Source: Atrichornis clamosus
Lineage: Eukaryota > Chordata > Aves > Passeriformes > Menuridae
Assembly: GCA_013400975.1 (NCBI GenBank)
Contig: WBMZ01008660.1
Coordinates: 62,001-126,000 of the forward strand
Length of the DNA: 64,000 nt
Direction: 5' to 3'
In this document: positions 23,801 through 38,800 of the stretch, piece by piece
Layout: every line of letters begins with the position of its first letter
Position numbering within the stretch: position 1 is the stretch's first letter
Made by a program: the position numbers and the translations under genes
Notes under the pieces: model-generated
The model's input: only the letters and a program-made list of their open reading frames with translations
Told to the model about the DNA's origin: nothing
The model's database searches: none

Positions 23801-26800
23801 GCTCTCTGCTCTTTGCAGGAGGGTTATGGGTGTGAGGACATGCGAGTCTCGGTGCCTCTTCAGTGGCTCCAAGGGGGAAGTTTGCTGTATTGAGCCATTA
23901 CATGCAAAAGTTGATTTGAGAGACCATCCTATCACCCAGTATTCACTGCTGGCCATGGCCTCCCTCACAAAGGTAACATGCTGGTTGCAGGAGGCTTGGT
24001 GTGAGAAATCACAAAGGTGTTCTCTGCTATGTACTCAAGCATTTTATTTTGCTTTGTTGTTTTCTGTGAAGATCCTGGTCATTGGCCTGAAGCCATCTCT
24101 GAAAGTGTGGATGACTTTTCCCTACGGCCGTGTGAGTAATGAAGGCAAACAGGTGCTTTTTGGGTTATGGCTACAAACGGTTTCTCAGAGGGAAGGAGAT
24201 GAGATCAGGAGCAGGTGTTTGGTATCACTGCCTTGCCAGCATGCTGGAAACTGCTTTGTGGAACTGCAGTGATAATGTGCTAGTCTGATGTGTGCAGACT
24301 GTGGGCAGAGAGGAGCTGAGAAGGCCGCTCCCAACTGTACCTCTGCGAAGATGCTGAATTTCTCAAAAGATAGGAAGGAGCTCCTCAGCTTCTTGTCTTC
24401 ACTGCTGCAGCCTGGATGCACCCACAGATGGGATGTTGACCTGATTATGGCTACAATCTCCTTGGACCACTGTTTTACATTAGAGCCACAACAGATCCCT
24501 TAATTCCAGGGACAGGAACCAAGTGGAATTAGAGCACTAAGTAGTCTTCTATACTCTTGATTATTTGGTTTCACTAGTCAGTGGTATAATTCCTCTTGGA
24601 AAAGCCCCTGGAGCAGATGTGGGATATGTGGTGTTGGGAGAATGGAGACAAGGCTTGGTAACAAGCTGCAGCATGTTGTAGTCCATGTATCCATGTGGGA
24701 GTGGATCTGCACTGAGCAGCTAGGACACACTGGGGGTGTTTTGTCTGGGTGTCCACTTTGCCAAGGACACACACTGCTCCCAAACAGAGCTGCTGCTCAG
24801 CTGCCAGAAGGCCCGGAATTTGCTTTGCAGTCCTTGTGTGTACGTGGCACAGTCAGTGAGAAGCAGCTGATGAGCCAACGTGTCCTGGAGAGCTGAGGGT
24901 CTGCCTGGCGTGCTGGAACACTGCTGTGCTTTCTGTGTGACAGATGGACCCTTCGAGTGTCCCTCTGCTGGCGTGGCACTTCGTGGCTGTGCAGAACGCC
25001 GTGAACCCCATGCTCGCCTTCTGCCGAGGGGACATCGTGCATTTTCTTCTGGTAAGCCTGGGCTGTTTTCTGCTGCTTTCAGATGGTCACATCTCATTCA
25101 CACATTCAGTGCCTGAGCCTCTGTCTCAGTGACAGGGATATCTGAGCATGCTGGGAATAACTGCAGCTTCCCACTGGCTTGGCAAAACCAACCTGGTAGT
25201 CACTGCTCTTCAGCAGCAGTGGTGCCCTTCCCTGGAGGCATGAGATTTATCTGTTCCAGTAGTGATTTGCAGTGTATTTCTACTGGGGTTAGAAGAGTGT
25301 GGATTGTTTTCAGGAAGAGCACATGAATTTTAGATACCATTTTAGTTCTTGCTTTAAAACAATATTCTGAAAAAAATTGTATAAACCATTAAGAAAAGAG
25401 CTTTCAGGTCTTGTCGGTGTGTGACTTTAGGGCATGGTACTCATCCTGATAAGATCTGCAGCAGTTACATATGCAGATATGGTTGTTTGAAGATAATTTC
25501 ATGCCTCACTTCAGTATGAGAGCAGTTCCTAGGCTTCAGAAAATCTGTCATTTTGGCTTTGGAGTGCTAAGTTTGTTTCTCAGCTCTGCTGTCAACCTGG
25601 ACCTTAAGCTTTGCTTGAGCACCTGGACATTGTGTTATCTGGGTTGGATCCTCTTTCTCCTCTATCTTCTCTCTTGGCAAAATTGGGGAGAAAGAAAAGG
25701 ATGCATGTTTAAGCTTGTCTTGAGAGATGCTTGTCTGGGGGGAGCTTCAGACTCCTGGAGTTAGTTTGGTGCCCTTTGGGAACTGAGAGGCTGAACTGAA
25801 GGAGGGCTTTGTGTTGGAGTCAGCCTTGTCCAATTTCTCTTTTAGGTCAAGAGGGATGACACTGGTGCAATTCACGTCACTAAGCAGAGGCAGCTTCATC
25901 TGCACTATGATCTCATCAACTTTACTGTGAGTCTCAATACTACAGAATGGTTACATTTTCTTTGCACTAGTTTTCTTGTAAATATGGTCTCTGTAGCCCT
26001 TAGTTCTGTGCTTTTGGTTGTGTTTATCTGGTGATAATTAACTGAGAATGTCCTTAAACTTGGGACTCTGTGGAAAACCAGCAAGCATGTGGTTCCCATC
26101 TGGTGTAGCTGTCTTGGCTTTGGGACTTCTGGATAGGAAGTGTGCTGGAGCATAACGAGTGTGCCAAGAGGACAAGAGCTCTGGTAGATTGCCATTTGTC
26201 TGAAGATTCCATGTAATCTGTCTCCAGAAGGATCCTCCCTATCTTAACCCTTGCTGTTACGTGTGTGTGTAGTTGTGAAGTGACCATGTGTAGTGACAAA
26301 GCTACTGGCCCTCCCAAAACTCCCAGACTGGTACTCAGGGATATGGCCAGAGCCTGTTCCCTTGACCCCTTATGGAGTGTGCATTGCTGAAATCTGGGCT
26401 TTGCTGCTTTTGCAGTGGATCAACTCACGGACAGCAGTGCTGCTGGACAGCGTGGAGAAGCTGCACGTCATAGACCGTCAGACCCAGGAGGAGCTGGAGA
26501 CCATTGAGATCTCAGAAGTTCAGCTGGTCTACAACAGCAGCCACTTCAAGTCACTGGCCACAGGGGGCAACGTCAGCGAGGCCCTGGTAGGCACTGGTAG
26601 CCTCCTTGTGCCTGCAGCTGTGTTTGGATAGGCCCTAAGTGGAAACGTGGAGGAAAGCAGCCTTTTGGGAGCATCTCAGAAGTCACATGTAGTGGAGATG
26701 TGGGCAGATAACAGACAGCTCATTTTTCCTTTTGTGCATTGAGGGCTTTAGGAGCTGCTCCTACATTACCAAACTTTGTAATACTCTGTCTAGGACAAAA

Positions 26801-29800
26801 GCTGATGTGCTGGTTTTTTTAAGAGGATTTTTTACTTACTACACTACCGACTTGAGCACTGGTTACTGGCAGTCAAATTCCTGTTGTAGCATCTCTCACT
26901 TCAACAGTTGTGTTCCCATCTGTGTGTCCTACACATTTGCTCCTGAGGAAGATTTGTGAAGAGCAGGTGGCATGGAAGGGGCCCCCATAACTTTTTTGGC
27001 ACCTGAGGATAGATACAGAGCCCTACTTCATCATGTTTTTGGGTAGCCAGAGCTCAGCAGCACTGAAACTGAGAGCTCTTTAACTTTCTACTGCCCAGCA
27101 ATCTGTGGTGTTCTCTCCCCCTCCTTGTTTTGATTTCTGCATTGCAAAGGGTCTTGAAAGTACATTTATGTTTCCTGGGAAATTTTATAAAAACAAAAGG
27201 CAGTTTTACTTGCATGTGATTTTTCTCCCTGTAGGCACTGGTTGGAGAGAAAGCTTGTTACCAGTCCATTAGCAGCTGTGGTGGTCAGATCTTTTACCTT
27301 GGAACTAAGGTAAGTGGGGGATAGCTTTAAAATAAAAATACAGGGCATTCCCTGTTGATGGTAGCTCTTCTTCCAGAGAAGGGCAATTTTTCTTCTATGG
27401 AGGTGTGTCTTGGGAATGGGTTTTTATATTGTGGGATGCAGGAAATGTGCACTAATTTGGTTTTAGCAAAGGTTTGGGCTAAGACACTGTCATAGTTTCA
27501 CAGCATCCTGATTTGTTCTGCTCCAGGGTAAACTTGGCCTTACTTTACTGACATCTCCTCTGTCAAAGCTTCAGTGTCTCTCTTCTAAATGTGCTAGGGA
27601 ATAAACAGAAGAAAACAAGACAGCAGCTAAAACTGGACTCCAGTTCATACTGCTGGAGGCTTGCTGTACTTCATCTATACTAGCATGCTGTGCTGGGCCT
27701 TTGGGGTACCACAGACTGCATGGGCAACTGTAAGTAAATAACTTCTATTTTCTTTTTTCTTTCCTAGTCTGTTCATGTCATGACATTGAGAAGCTGGAGA
27801 GAGGTATGTTGAGAGGGAAACTGTACAGCTTGTGCTTGAATTGCTTAAATAATAGCTCCAATGAGGGAGGAAGCATTTGTGAAGCATTTTCTGGGCACTC
27901 TTCAGGATCCCTGATTGCTGCACAGAGCCAGTGCTGTGGATACACTAATTTCCATGGGGGAACACTGTGGGACTCCTAATTGCATGAACCTGCAGGCTGA
28001 AAGGAGACCCTGTTCCCCCAGACAAGGTCATGCCTTGCCTGTGTCACCTTCAGTTAGAGCAATGCATGACTTAGGAGAGGTGTGCAATGCAAGCCTTGTG
28101 TCTGCCACATGAGCATCCAGGAGTGGAAGGAAATCTGCTTCAATGGAGTTTGTTTCCAGCTGCTGCAGGAGCTGCTTCATAAAATCCATCAAAGACTGCC
28201 TAGAAAGTTCATAGGATATTAGATCTTTGTTGGTTGAAGATTTTTTTGGAACATCATTTTTTGGCAGCTGGAACCCTACCAATGCCCAGACTAAAGTTCT
28301 TAGTGATCTGTTTATGTCTGCCTGTTCCTTTGTTGTACTTTTCACTTGAATTAGCAGCTGTTTTCCTTTCTGGATCACCACTTTGCAGTATGTTTATTCA
28401 GGGTATGCATGTCCTCTCTCAGGCTTTGTTTTGCAAGACTAACCAGAGCTCTTTCATCCTTCTCCTGTAAGATTACTCTCCCATTGCTTTCTTTATTCAT
28501 AGTCCCTGTTCTCTGCATGTCCTGTGTGCTCAGTTGCTTGGACAGGGGCAAACAGTTTGGCATATATTGCTCTGGGTATTACAAGTGCCATGCACTCATC
28601 TCTGCTAGTTCTGTCTCCAGCCATTCACCACTGACTTTTGTAAACTGCAATGAAAAGTCTTCCTTTGACCCATGATTTAATGTACAGATTTCCCCAGAAT
28701 TCAAAAGTCAAACACAATTCATGTGCTCTGAGCTAACCCCTTTCTGAATTACTGTGTGGTTTCTGCTGTGTTGCACTTGTTTCTCTTTATCACAGGGGAC
28801 TTAATCAAGAGTTTGAATTGAGTGTGTGGTGGTTAGGGTTTGAAGTGGAGAGTTACTTCTCACTGCAGGACAGAATGCAGGTCTGAGACCTGGGATTTCT
28901 CTTCTCTCAAACAATACTTTAACAGTGACCTTACACACCAAGGCTAGTGGTGCTCAGCCTTGGGTGTTAATAGTTCCTTAAAGCAGAAAATACTTGTGAT
29001 CTACTTCAGTCCTTGCTGACTGTGAGCTCAGGAGAAAATAGAGGGTAGGATGAGTACACACTTTGCTGAAAGCATGGCAGAGTTGTTTGTTGTGCTCCAA
29101 GTGATGAGGCAAGGATGGGGAACAGATGATCTTTATTCTTTGTGTACCAGATAGTCATTGGGAGACTCCATGCATCAGGCATCTGACCTAAAATGTCACC
29201 CACAGGGACTTGGTATGCTGGGACCTGACATTCCTTAGTCTTTTTTAACTCTCTGGCAGAAAGTGTCCATTTGAGATAATTTGTTTGAGATACTGTCCTG
29301 TACTGCAGAGTGGTGGGAGCTTCTGAGGTGTCTTGTCCCCTGACTGTCAGGGACTGTGACCCACTACTGGGAAATGCTGATCTTAAACAGGAGGGGATCT
29401 TCTTTTCTGTCATTCTGAGGTTCAGTGTTCCTTGTTGTTTTAGAGAGTTGATCACCTTCTGAAACAGGAGCGCCTAACGGATGCCCTGGCTCTTGCTTGG
29501 TCCTTTTATGAAGGTAAAGCAAAGGCTGTAGTAGGTAAGTTTGGGTTTGTTTGCTTTTAATTGGGACCTCTAGGGAAGGTTTTAAACCTGTGCATGCACA
29601 GAAATCACTTTCTCAGGGGAAGAAATAAAAGGAAGAGAACTGAATTGAAGAAGAGGAAGTAGGATGTGTTGCTTTGAGTTTGGCAGAAGCAACCTTTATA
29701 TGGAGTAGTTTGATTATTTTGATGTTGTCTTAGTCAGAGTCCCTTTGGCAGCTTGCTGATTTCAAAAGAAATTAGATTTGATCTGTGTGTGACTCCAATC

Positions 29801-32800
29801 TGTTGTCACTTTGCCATGAAGGAGGTGGATCCAGGTGTTGAATATCCAGCCTGCTGAAATATTCCAGAAGGCCATGCATGACCTGTAGGTGGCTTTCAGT
29901 GTGACTCTCGGTCAGCTCTGCCAAGCAGGGCCTTTGAACCAGGTCTCTCTCTTGACTATAAACTAACTGAAAGAACCCCTGGGTTTTGGCACCACATTTC
30001 CTGCAAAGGGGGATGCTTTGTGAGCACTTACCTATTCTGAGAAATACGTTAATTATGCCAGAAACTGCCACTTGTACTGGACACATGGATTTAACAGCAA
30101 ATAACTTCTGATGGCTTTGACAGAGGAGATGCAAGTTCCCAGGAAAAGATCCTGCTGTGAAATTGCTGGTATATGAAGATGTGTCTTGTTTTAATGCACA
30201 CATATAACACAAGGAAGCAAACAGTAATGCTTTAAATGATGAAAACTTGTCTGCTTTAGTTGGCATTTATGATCTTTTCCCCTTTTAGTGCACTTAATTC
30301 AGTTTCTTTGCATCAAGACATCCTCCAGCAATTACCCTCATGTACAGTCTTTGACAGCCCTTGTTAATTGTTCTCCTGTGTTAAACAGCACTCAGAGCTG
30401 TTCTTGCCATTCCTATGCTGGAACAGTGTTGAAGTTAGAAGAATAAGGCTTTTGGAAGAAGAGTGGGCTAAAAGTAGAACACAGAATTGTGTATTTACAT
30501 GTCCTGACCTCTGCCTCTCAAGGGCAGTGGCATCACCATCTGACCTGTGGAGTTTTATGTTTCTTCTGGTAGCTTAGATGAGAAAAGCTTTGTTTTTCTT
30601 TCTAGGCTTGACTGGGGACACGAGCAAGAGGAAAGCAGTCATTGCTGACAGAGTGAGTCCTGGGGCTCTTCCCAACTGGATTTTCATGTATGCTGGTGTG
30701 ATACTGTGTTCCTGAAAGGCTTCTGTCCTCCAGAAGTTAATTCAACTAACTCTAGAACGTGTACTTGTTCCTCTCTTGCTAAGACTAGGAGCAGGATTTT
30801 AGAAAAAACTTGGAAATACCATTCGGGTAAAGGTGGGGATAAAACCTGCAGCATTAGCAAACCAAAAGGTGACATTATCACCCAGGCCTGGAGATCTCTG
30901 TTCCTCTCACAGTGAGGAGAAACCTTTCGTGTAGGTAACTCTGAACTTTCCTGACCTTTGGTATGTGACTTTCCATCTCAGGATGGAAACTTTGCTCTGT
31001 GTTTATGTGGACATGGAATAAACTCTTCAACTGATCCAGTTCAGGATCATGTTACAGGAACTTGTTTCTGGGAGGGGTGTGTTTAAAATACACACTTACT
31101 GCAATAATTATTTACTGTGCTTTGTTCTTGCGTGTTTTATCTGCAGGTAACTGCATTTTGCTGTGTAATACACTGTAACTTAAACTTTGGGTGAAATCAT
31201 GACCCAGATGAGCCTTGTGCTTCAGGAGGTGTTCCTCAGCCTGAAAGCTGGCTGTTGGGCTGGCTGCCCAGCTCCTTGGTCACTTAGAGCTCGTGTAGGC
31301 TTCAGTATCCCACTGGGCACTTGTGTGCCATTGTCACACCAGTGTCTCTTGGCAGCCTCTGCTCCTTCCTGCCCACAGCAATTCATACCCAGAATGGGAC
31401 AGCAGAGTTCATACCCCCAAGCCAGTCTGTGAAATGTGCTACCAAGCAGGGCCTCAGTATAGGATTTAAATGAATTTTCTTGTTTATTGTATTTAGATGG
31501 TTGAAATCCTTCTCCATTACACTGATCGGACTCTGAAGAAATGTCCTGACCAAGGGAAAATCCAGGTTATGGAGCAGCACTTTCAGGTATGGTGCTCCAG
31601 AGGACTCTTGTATAAATCTTGTGGCTTTTAAAATTAACTTTGCTTTGCTGCAAGCAGTACTTGTCTACTTTTGGAAAATCTTGCTGTGGTTCAGCTGAAC
31701 TCTCACCTATTGTGTGCCCTCATGAAATCAGGACTTGGGCATGGCTGGGTGGCAGAGCAGAACCTGTGTGCCCTCTGTCCTCTGCCAGAGTGTCAGCAGA
31801 GCTTCTTTTCCATATGAACCAGCATATGGAAAACCGGTAACTGTGCCAGCTACCAACTGAGTCAGATACCTCATTGTTTCTGCTCTGTGTTAGCAAGGCT
31901 GCGTTTTGTGCTCTGCAGGATGTGCTGCTTGGCAGGATTTTTGCCGGTCAGTCCATACAACTTTGTTGTGTTTCCTCCCCAGGACGTGGTGCCTGTCATA
32001 GTGGATTACTGCCTCTTGCTCCAGCGCATGTAAGTCTGGGCTTGCAGACCTGTCCCCTAGGGCAGACCCCCACCACCCCATGTGGCCCCCAGTGCTGTCT
32101 CCTGTGACATCCCGTGGTGCAGAGGAATGCCACCATTTCATACCACGTGTCACATCACAGTTCAGAGGGATGCTTAAAAACTAGTACCAAAGTCAGGGAA
32201 CTCAGTACTCACAGAAAACTGTCTCTTAAATTTTCATTGATGTATTGGGGAGGAAAAGTTGATTCAAACCAAGAACCTGCCTTGATAGATTTTCCTGTCA
32301 TCATCATCATCACTTCCCTTCTAACAGCACTTTTTTAGCTGCAGCATCCATGGCTGATTTATTCTGTGTAGCTGCCTGTAACTTCCTCCAGTACAGGAGC
32401 TGAACAGGGCATTCAGTTCCTACAGAGAAAAAGGAGTTTAATTTGGAGCCCTCAGAAAGTAGATAAGTAAGGAGATTTTAATAAAATTACTTGATAATGA
32501 AACTCTTCTTTCCTCCTAGGGATCTGTTGTTTAACCAGATATATGATAAGATGAGTGAGAACTCTGTAGCCAAAGGCATCTTTCTGGAGTGCTTGGAGCC
32601 ATATATCTTGAGTGATAAGCTGATAGGAATCACAGCTCAAGTGATGAAAGACTTGCTGCTTCACTTCCAAGACAAGAACAGATTGGAAAACCTGGAGGCC
32701 TGCATTGTGCATATGGATATCACCAGCTTAGACATACAGCAGGTGAGTGGTTGTGTTTCATACTGTATTGAGGTCCTCTGAATAAATCAGCAGTTGCAAC

Positions 32801-35800
32801 ATCTTGTGCTTTTAAGCACAGCATAGCAGGTGGGAAACAAGGTGCCTGTGTCCCTGGGATCAGATTCCATGAACTGGGAATTAGTGTGGCTGTGTTTTGC
32901 TCCCCCAGTTTGTGTCCTGGCACAGACTAGTCCTACAGGTGGAAATTTTTCTGCTTTAAATCGTACCCATGGATGGTGGCATGGCAGGGCCAGGGCCCGG
33001 GGGGCTGAGAGAACTGTGAGCCCAGAGCAGCTGTGCTTATGCTGTGCCTCCTTGCAGGTCGTGCTCCTGTGCTGGCAGAACCGCCTCTACGATGCCATGA
33101 TCTACGTCTACAACAGTGGCATGAATGACTTCATCAGCCCCATGGAGGTGGGACAGCTGCCTGTGCACTGAGGGTCACTGGAATCATCAACACGCCTTCT
33201 TCCAAACCCAAAGCCTTTTCCTCTCTTCCCCTGTGTTCTTGCTCTTTTCCATTTCAAGGGAGAAATCACATGTGACAGGTGCAGTTTATTTGACTGGATG
33301 CAGTAGAGGAGAGAAGTAATTTGTAGCTACTGTGCTTTAGAACACCAAATTCCCTGCTGAGGTAGAAATCCTCTGCAAAGTTGGGGCATGAAATGTAGTC
33401 ATGTTAATAAAATATAAAGGAAAAGCAGCAGAAGAGAATAACCTGATGATTGAAGGAGATCTGCATGTACACAGTTCATTAAAAAGGCCAGAAACAGCCC
33501 TTGCTTGAGGCAGGCCTTGTTCTGAGCACTTGGGAGAGATCTCTGAGCAGGCAGCGCTGTAAGGCTCTCTCTGAAGGCCCTGGTGATGCACCTGGTTATC
33601 CTGGAGATGTGCCTGCTGTGCCAATTGCTCTGTAACATCAATGTGTTTCACTGTGGGAGCACTGCTGGTGTTCTCTCAGTAGTGCAGAAAGAGAGCTGGG
33701 ACCACTGGAATGTGAAAATATTCAACTACCCAATTTTTAGCAGTTGTAATCTCATTTGATTTTTCTCAGGAAGGAGGCTCTTTAGGTGGTCATGGTTTTA
33801 AAAAGGACTTCTAGAAACTGAGCAGTAGCTCTATGAGTACAAATAACTTCGCTTTCTAGAGCCAAGTGTTTAGATGAGTTCTCATTCTACATGCCCAAGC
33901 TAGGCTGTGGTGGCCCTGCTGGGTCGGCTGCAGGTTAATCTAGTGACGAGAGACAGGAGCAGATGTGGGGCTGGGGTTTTGCTCTGCCTGACTTCTGGGA
34001 CTGCTGAACATTGCTGAACAAGCTTGTGCTTAGGGTTAGAGCTGATGGAATGGAGGCTGGTTTTTCCTAACATTGGCTGGGAAAAGCATCTTTTGCCATG
34101 TCTTGGAGCCCTCTGTGCCTTCTAATTAAAAGCCATGGTGATAAAGAGTTTCTGTGGGAAGACACCCCATTGATCTCTGCTTTAAAACCACACAGGTTCT
34201 TTGCTTTGAGCTTTTCCAGCTGCTTGAGCACTGCCTGTTTTCTTGTTACAGAAGCTCTTCAAAGTCATTGCTTCTCCACTGAATGCTGGCAAGTCTCTCA
34301 CAGGTACAGAATTCTTTCCCTTTGAGGGTTTCTAGTTTTGATACTTGATGTTTTGAATATCCCTAGTCACTTCCAACAGAGAAATGCAAAAAGGGAATAC
34401 ATACCCAATATAAGGGTCTTGGAAAACAGAAGAGAGTTCTAGTACTATTGACTGTGTGTAAAGCTGCTCAGCTTTGTGTGATAAACTCTGTGTGTTTGTC
34501 AGATGAGATGTTTTGCTAACAGCTGGGAGAAGAGTTGCATCTCTGTATCTTGTCTTGTGAAGGAAAGGTGACAAATAATTTTTGTTTTGTAGATGAGCAG
34601 GTGGTAATGGGCAACAAGCTGCTCGTGTACATCAGGTAAGGTCCTTCAGAAAGTGTGTGAGGTGTTGCCTGGTGGTGGCACCAGATTTTAAACTTGCTGG
34701 AGTTGCAAAGTCTTCTAGGGAGCTTTAAGTGCTGAGAGCTTGTGTAAAACAGCAGTGGATTCTCACTACAGCTGACTTAAATTCACATTTCCTTCTTGTT
34801 GCACGTGGTGTGGATGAATAGGCAGGAGAACATTGGAGGCTTAGAGCCCAAGTTACTGCTTATGTGCCAATCCCATTTTTTAATTGGAGAATTTGGTTAG
34901 AGTGAGTTTTATCCTGTGTATGACACAATGCTCCTGGAACAAGGACTCCGTAGCCACAAGCTCAGCTGCTCCTTGCTGTGCTCCCTGTCATTTGCAGGAG
35001 CCTGCACAGGAGTGATTCACTCGTGAATTCCTCTTCCTGGAATCTATGCCAGATTGTGAAGTTAGATTCTGCATTACTCTAGCTTCCTAAAATTGAATAT
35101 TTTGTGAGAAATACCGAGTTTTCCCATTACTTTCCTGCTGTGGAATGACATCCCTCAGATGCAAATTCCTGCAGTGCATTGGCTCAGTGTGTATTAACAG
35201 CAGTGCTGCCTGGGATGCTTGTTTTCATGATTTACAAGATAAATTGGTTTGCCTTGCTTTAAGAGCATCCTAAAAATTAACTCAAAACAGTTCTCCTCAA
35301 TCTCTTTAATGTCAGGATCTACTAAAATGCCTTTTCGCCTCCTTTTCTGTAGTTGCTGCTTGGCAGGCCGTGCATATCCATTGGGTGATATTCCTGAAGA
35401 TCTGGTACCTTTGGTGAAAAATCAGGTAAGAAACCCCTCAGAAGGCAACTTTCTCATATGAGGTTTCTAGAAGAAGCTGCATGTATCTTATTTTGTGGGT
35501 TCAGGCTCTTATCAGACTGATAACTGTATCCTTGTGATGTACATGTATCCCACTGTAATCACCAAATTAGTTTTTAAAGAATGAAACCAAAGAATTGTTG
35601 CAGTCGGAATGTTTAAACTTACTATTTTTCTTTCAGCTATTAATTGGGGTGTGGGAACACAGAGTTCTGAGTGATTGGGTTTTTTATCTTATTCTGTACC
35701 ACAGTGGAAGTGGGTAGAAATGCCTCTACTAAGTAGAGACCTCTTGGCTGTAGGTTTCTTGGAGGCTTTTGACTCCTTTGGAGTAACCTGACAGTTTATT

Positions 35801-38800
35801 AAAACAGAGGGTGTTCCTGATCATCACTTTGTGCTCACAAAACTTCTTCCTGAGTTTCTGGCTGGTTTTTCCACAAACATTTTTTTTGGGGGGGTTTTAG
35901 CATTTCACTTCAGTTTCAGGGTTCTTTGCAGTACAATGGAACAGCCGTTTTTTGGTTGTTAGGTAGGTTTTTGGTTATGGTTTTTCTGTGTTTGTTGGGT
36001 TTTTTTCCCTAATCCAGAACTTGTATCTGTATGTATGTGGTAGTTTGGGTTCCTGCAGACTCCTTCCTCCCAGGCTGTGCAAACCAGTCCATTCCCCTTT
36101 GCCAGGTCAAGCACCAAGGTTTCTGAGTTGTCCCCCGCTCAGGCTCTGAGGGGAAGCAGGAGCCCAGCCAGCAGCAGCAGCTTTGGGAAGAGCCATCAGC
36201 CTCTCCTTTCTGTGATTCCTGATGGTGTTCCTGAGGGCTGGGCTTAAGTAGCACCTTTCTGTCTGGTGGGTTTGTTTTGTCTTTTTAAGCATTCCTAGCT
36301 GCCAGATTGGGATCATGGAGGCCAGCGGGGAAGGTGTGGATCTGAAAGGCAAGCTGCTAACTCCTGCTGGATTCACTACCACTGTGGTGACAGGAAATTA
36401 ACACAGAATAGGAGTAAATGAGGGAATATGGCATTGCTGAGGGTGGCTGGGAGAGCACATTGCCTGTCAGCTGTCTGTGGGATCCCAGTGTGTACCTGCC
36501 ACGTGCTCCTGAGTGCTGCTCCAGCCTGGAGCAACCTGCTCCTTTCCTTCCTGGCTGGCAGCCAGCTCTCTTGTGAGCCTGGTCGAGACACCTGAAGCTG
36601 TCCCTGCCCTGTTGGTTCCCTGGGAGGCTCTGGACACCTCTGACAGTGGCTCAGTAAAGGGAGTTGCCTTTATTTTGGAAGCCATCCTCGAATTTCATGA
36701 ACTGCCAAGTTAGCGGAGCAGACAAAGTTGAATAGCACCTCAGTCAGTCTTTGCAGTGCCAAAAGCTTTGTGCCTCACAGTGAGGGGGCAGATTGACTGG
36801 CTCTTCCCAAGGGAACTGCTGACAAGGAGAGGAGCTGTGCCCTGGATAAGGAGGAGTTGCACAGCTTCTCAGGAAAGCTGCCAGCAAGAGGAGGGAGTTT
36901 TCTAATTTCACACGCTTCTGTCTGCAAGTATAAATAAGCCTTTATTTTTATTTGATCTTAAATTTTGATTGATCTTAAATTGGTTGGTGAGTCAAAGGAG
37001 GGAGATTTTTTTTCCTGCTGGCAAGGAACAGAAAACACCACTCAAATAAGAACGGATGGACTCCTAAGTGGCTGTAAAGCTTAAGTGCCAAGCAGGTAAC
37101 AGTGCTGCTTTCCCATGCACTTGTGTTCCCAGTTATCTGAAATCCATAGGAAATCGGGCTCTGCTTGCCTTGTCCTTGCAGGTGTTTGAGTTTCTGATCC
37201 GGCTGCACTCGGCAGAGGGATCTGTGGATGAGGAGGTGTATCCCTACGTTCGGACCCTGCTGCATTTCGACACGCGGGAATTCCTCAATGTTCTGGCTCT
37301 GGTAAGGGATCCCGGACCTCTGAGGGAAAATGCACTGCCAGTTTTCCCATCCTCACTGTATGATCTCTGAGGTCTCTGTTAGTAAGTTCATGCTTTAGCT
37401 AAACCAACTTCCTGGCTTGGTGCAGGAAGAGTTTTAATGCTTGTCCTGGAAGATATCAGAGGGGATCTTAGGAGTCCTTTATGTCTGTAAATATAAAGTG
37501 ATGAACATGGCATTACACAGTGAAAGTTCTGGTACCAGAGGCTGTCTGTAAAGCACAGGTAAAACAAGAACAGTGTATTTCTAAAGAGTGTTCTAGTATC
37601 TACCGCTTTCTCCTGCATTTGTCTTTCTTATTTTCCATATTTCTTGAATTCCCTATGTCTATTCAGACCCACTACTTTTACCTGAATGTGTAAAAACCAT
37701 TTTGGTAATTACAAAAGAGCAAATTATGTCTTGGTACCTGCTGCTTAGGGATATGCAGAGGAAGGACTTAAATCAGCATGGTCAGCTTTGTGATGTGGTT
37801 GCTGCTTTGTGTTTACTGGTATTCTGAGGGGATTCTGCTCAAGGTGTCAGTGTTTTGCCTCATGCAGACTTTTGAAGACTTTAAAAATGACAAGCAAGCT
37901 GTGGAATATCAACAGAGGATCGTGGACATTCTCCTGAAAGTGAGTGTGCCTGAAAATGAACCTATGTTTGTGTCTGGTTGTGTAGAATGCTCTACAGGAC
38001 AGCCTGTAGTCTGGAGGAGGTGTTCCCAGTCCTGCCCTGGCTGACACCTCTGAGCAGGTGGTGAGCAGGAGCATGGATTCACCTTAGCCAAGGCTGTCGG
38101 TTGGATATTCAGAAGTGATGATTCATGCACTTAAAATATGCTTACGGAGAGGTCTCCTTTCCTGTCTGTGATTCCACCTGGGTTGTACTTTGTCAAATTT
38201 CTCCTCTCTGCACTGTTAAGCTTATTTTTATCTGCTTCTCATTGGATCTACTCCCTGATTCCTTCTGAGCGGCATAAAAGGTCCCAGCTATCCTGTGCTG
38301 GGCAGGGTGCCAATGCTTTTCTGCTGAATCCCCACTCCCCGTGTCTGTAAGTGCTGTATTTGGGATGGAGCACTCCCAGGATGACAGGCCTATCTTTAGT
38401 TCAGGAGAGAAGAGGAATGTCAGTTAGCAGCCTGGTGCTCTAGAAATCACTTGTCATCTGCAGCCCCTGCTCCTAACAGTGGATGTTCCCACTAAAAGCT
38501 CTCTCTGCCAAGCACCGTTTGCCTTCCCCTCCAAGCTGTCACCATCAATAATGAGTGACTCCACTTGGGAGCTGTTTATGTATAAACATATCACAAGTAG
38601 CATTTCCCTGTCCCTGTCACCACTGATAGAGGAGACAAGGGCACAGTGAGTGGCTTGGGTGGCAGTGCTGCTGAGATAATGCCACTGTGAGGGATTCTGT
38701 GAGCCTGCCCAGGCAGCACGGGCTCTCAGGGGTGTTTTAGCCCTATACTGCCTCAGCCTCTCTGGTTTGTGTCCTGAGCTGCTGTCAGCAGGAGGTGGCA

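Noticed and set aside
29772..30266. 164-codon minus-strand open frame in VPS8 intron 17
   Set aside because: No recognised motif, no RNA-processing signals, and the length is within chance expectation.
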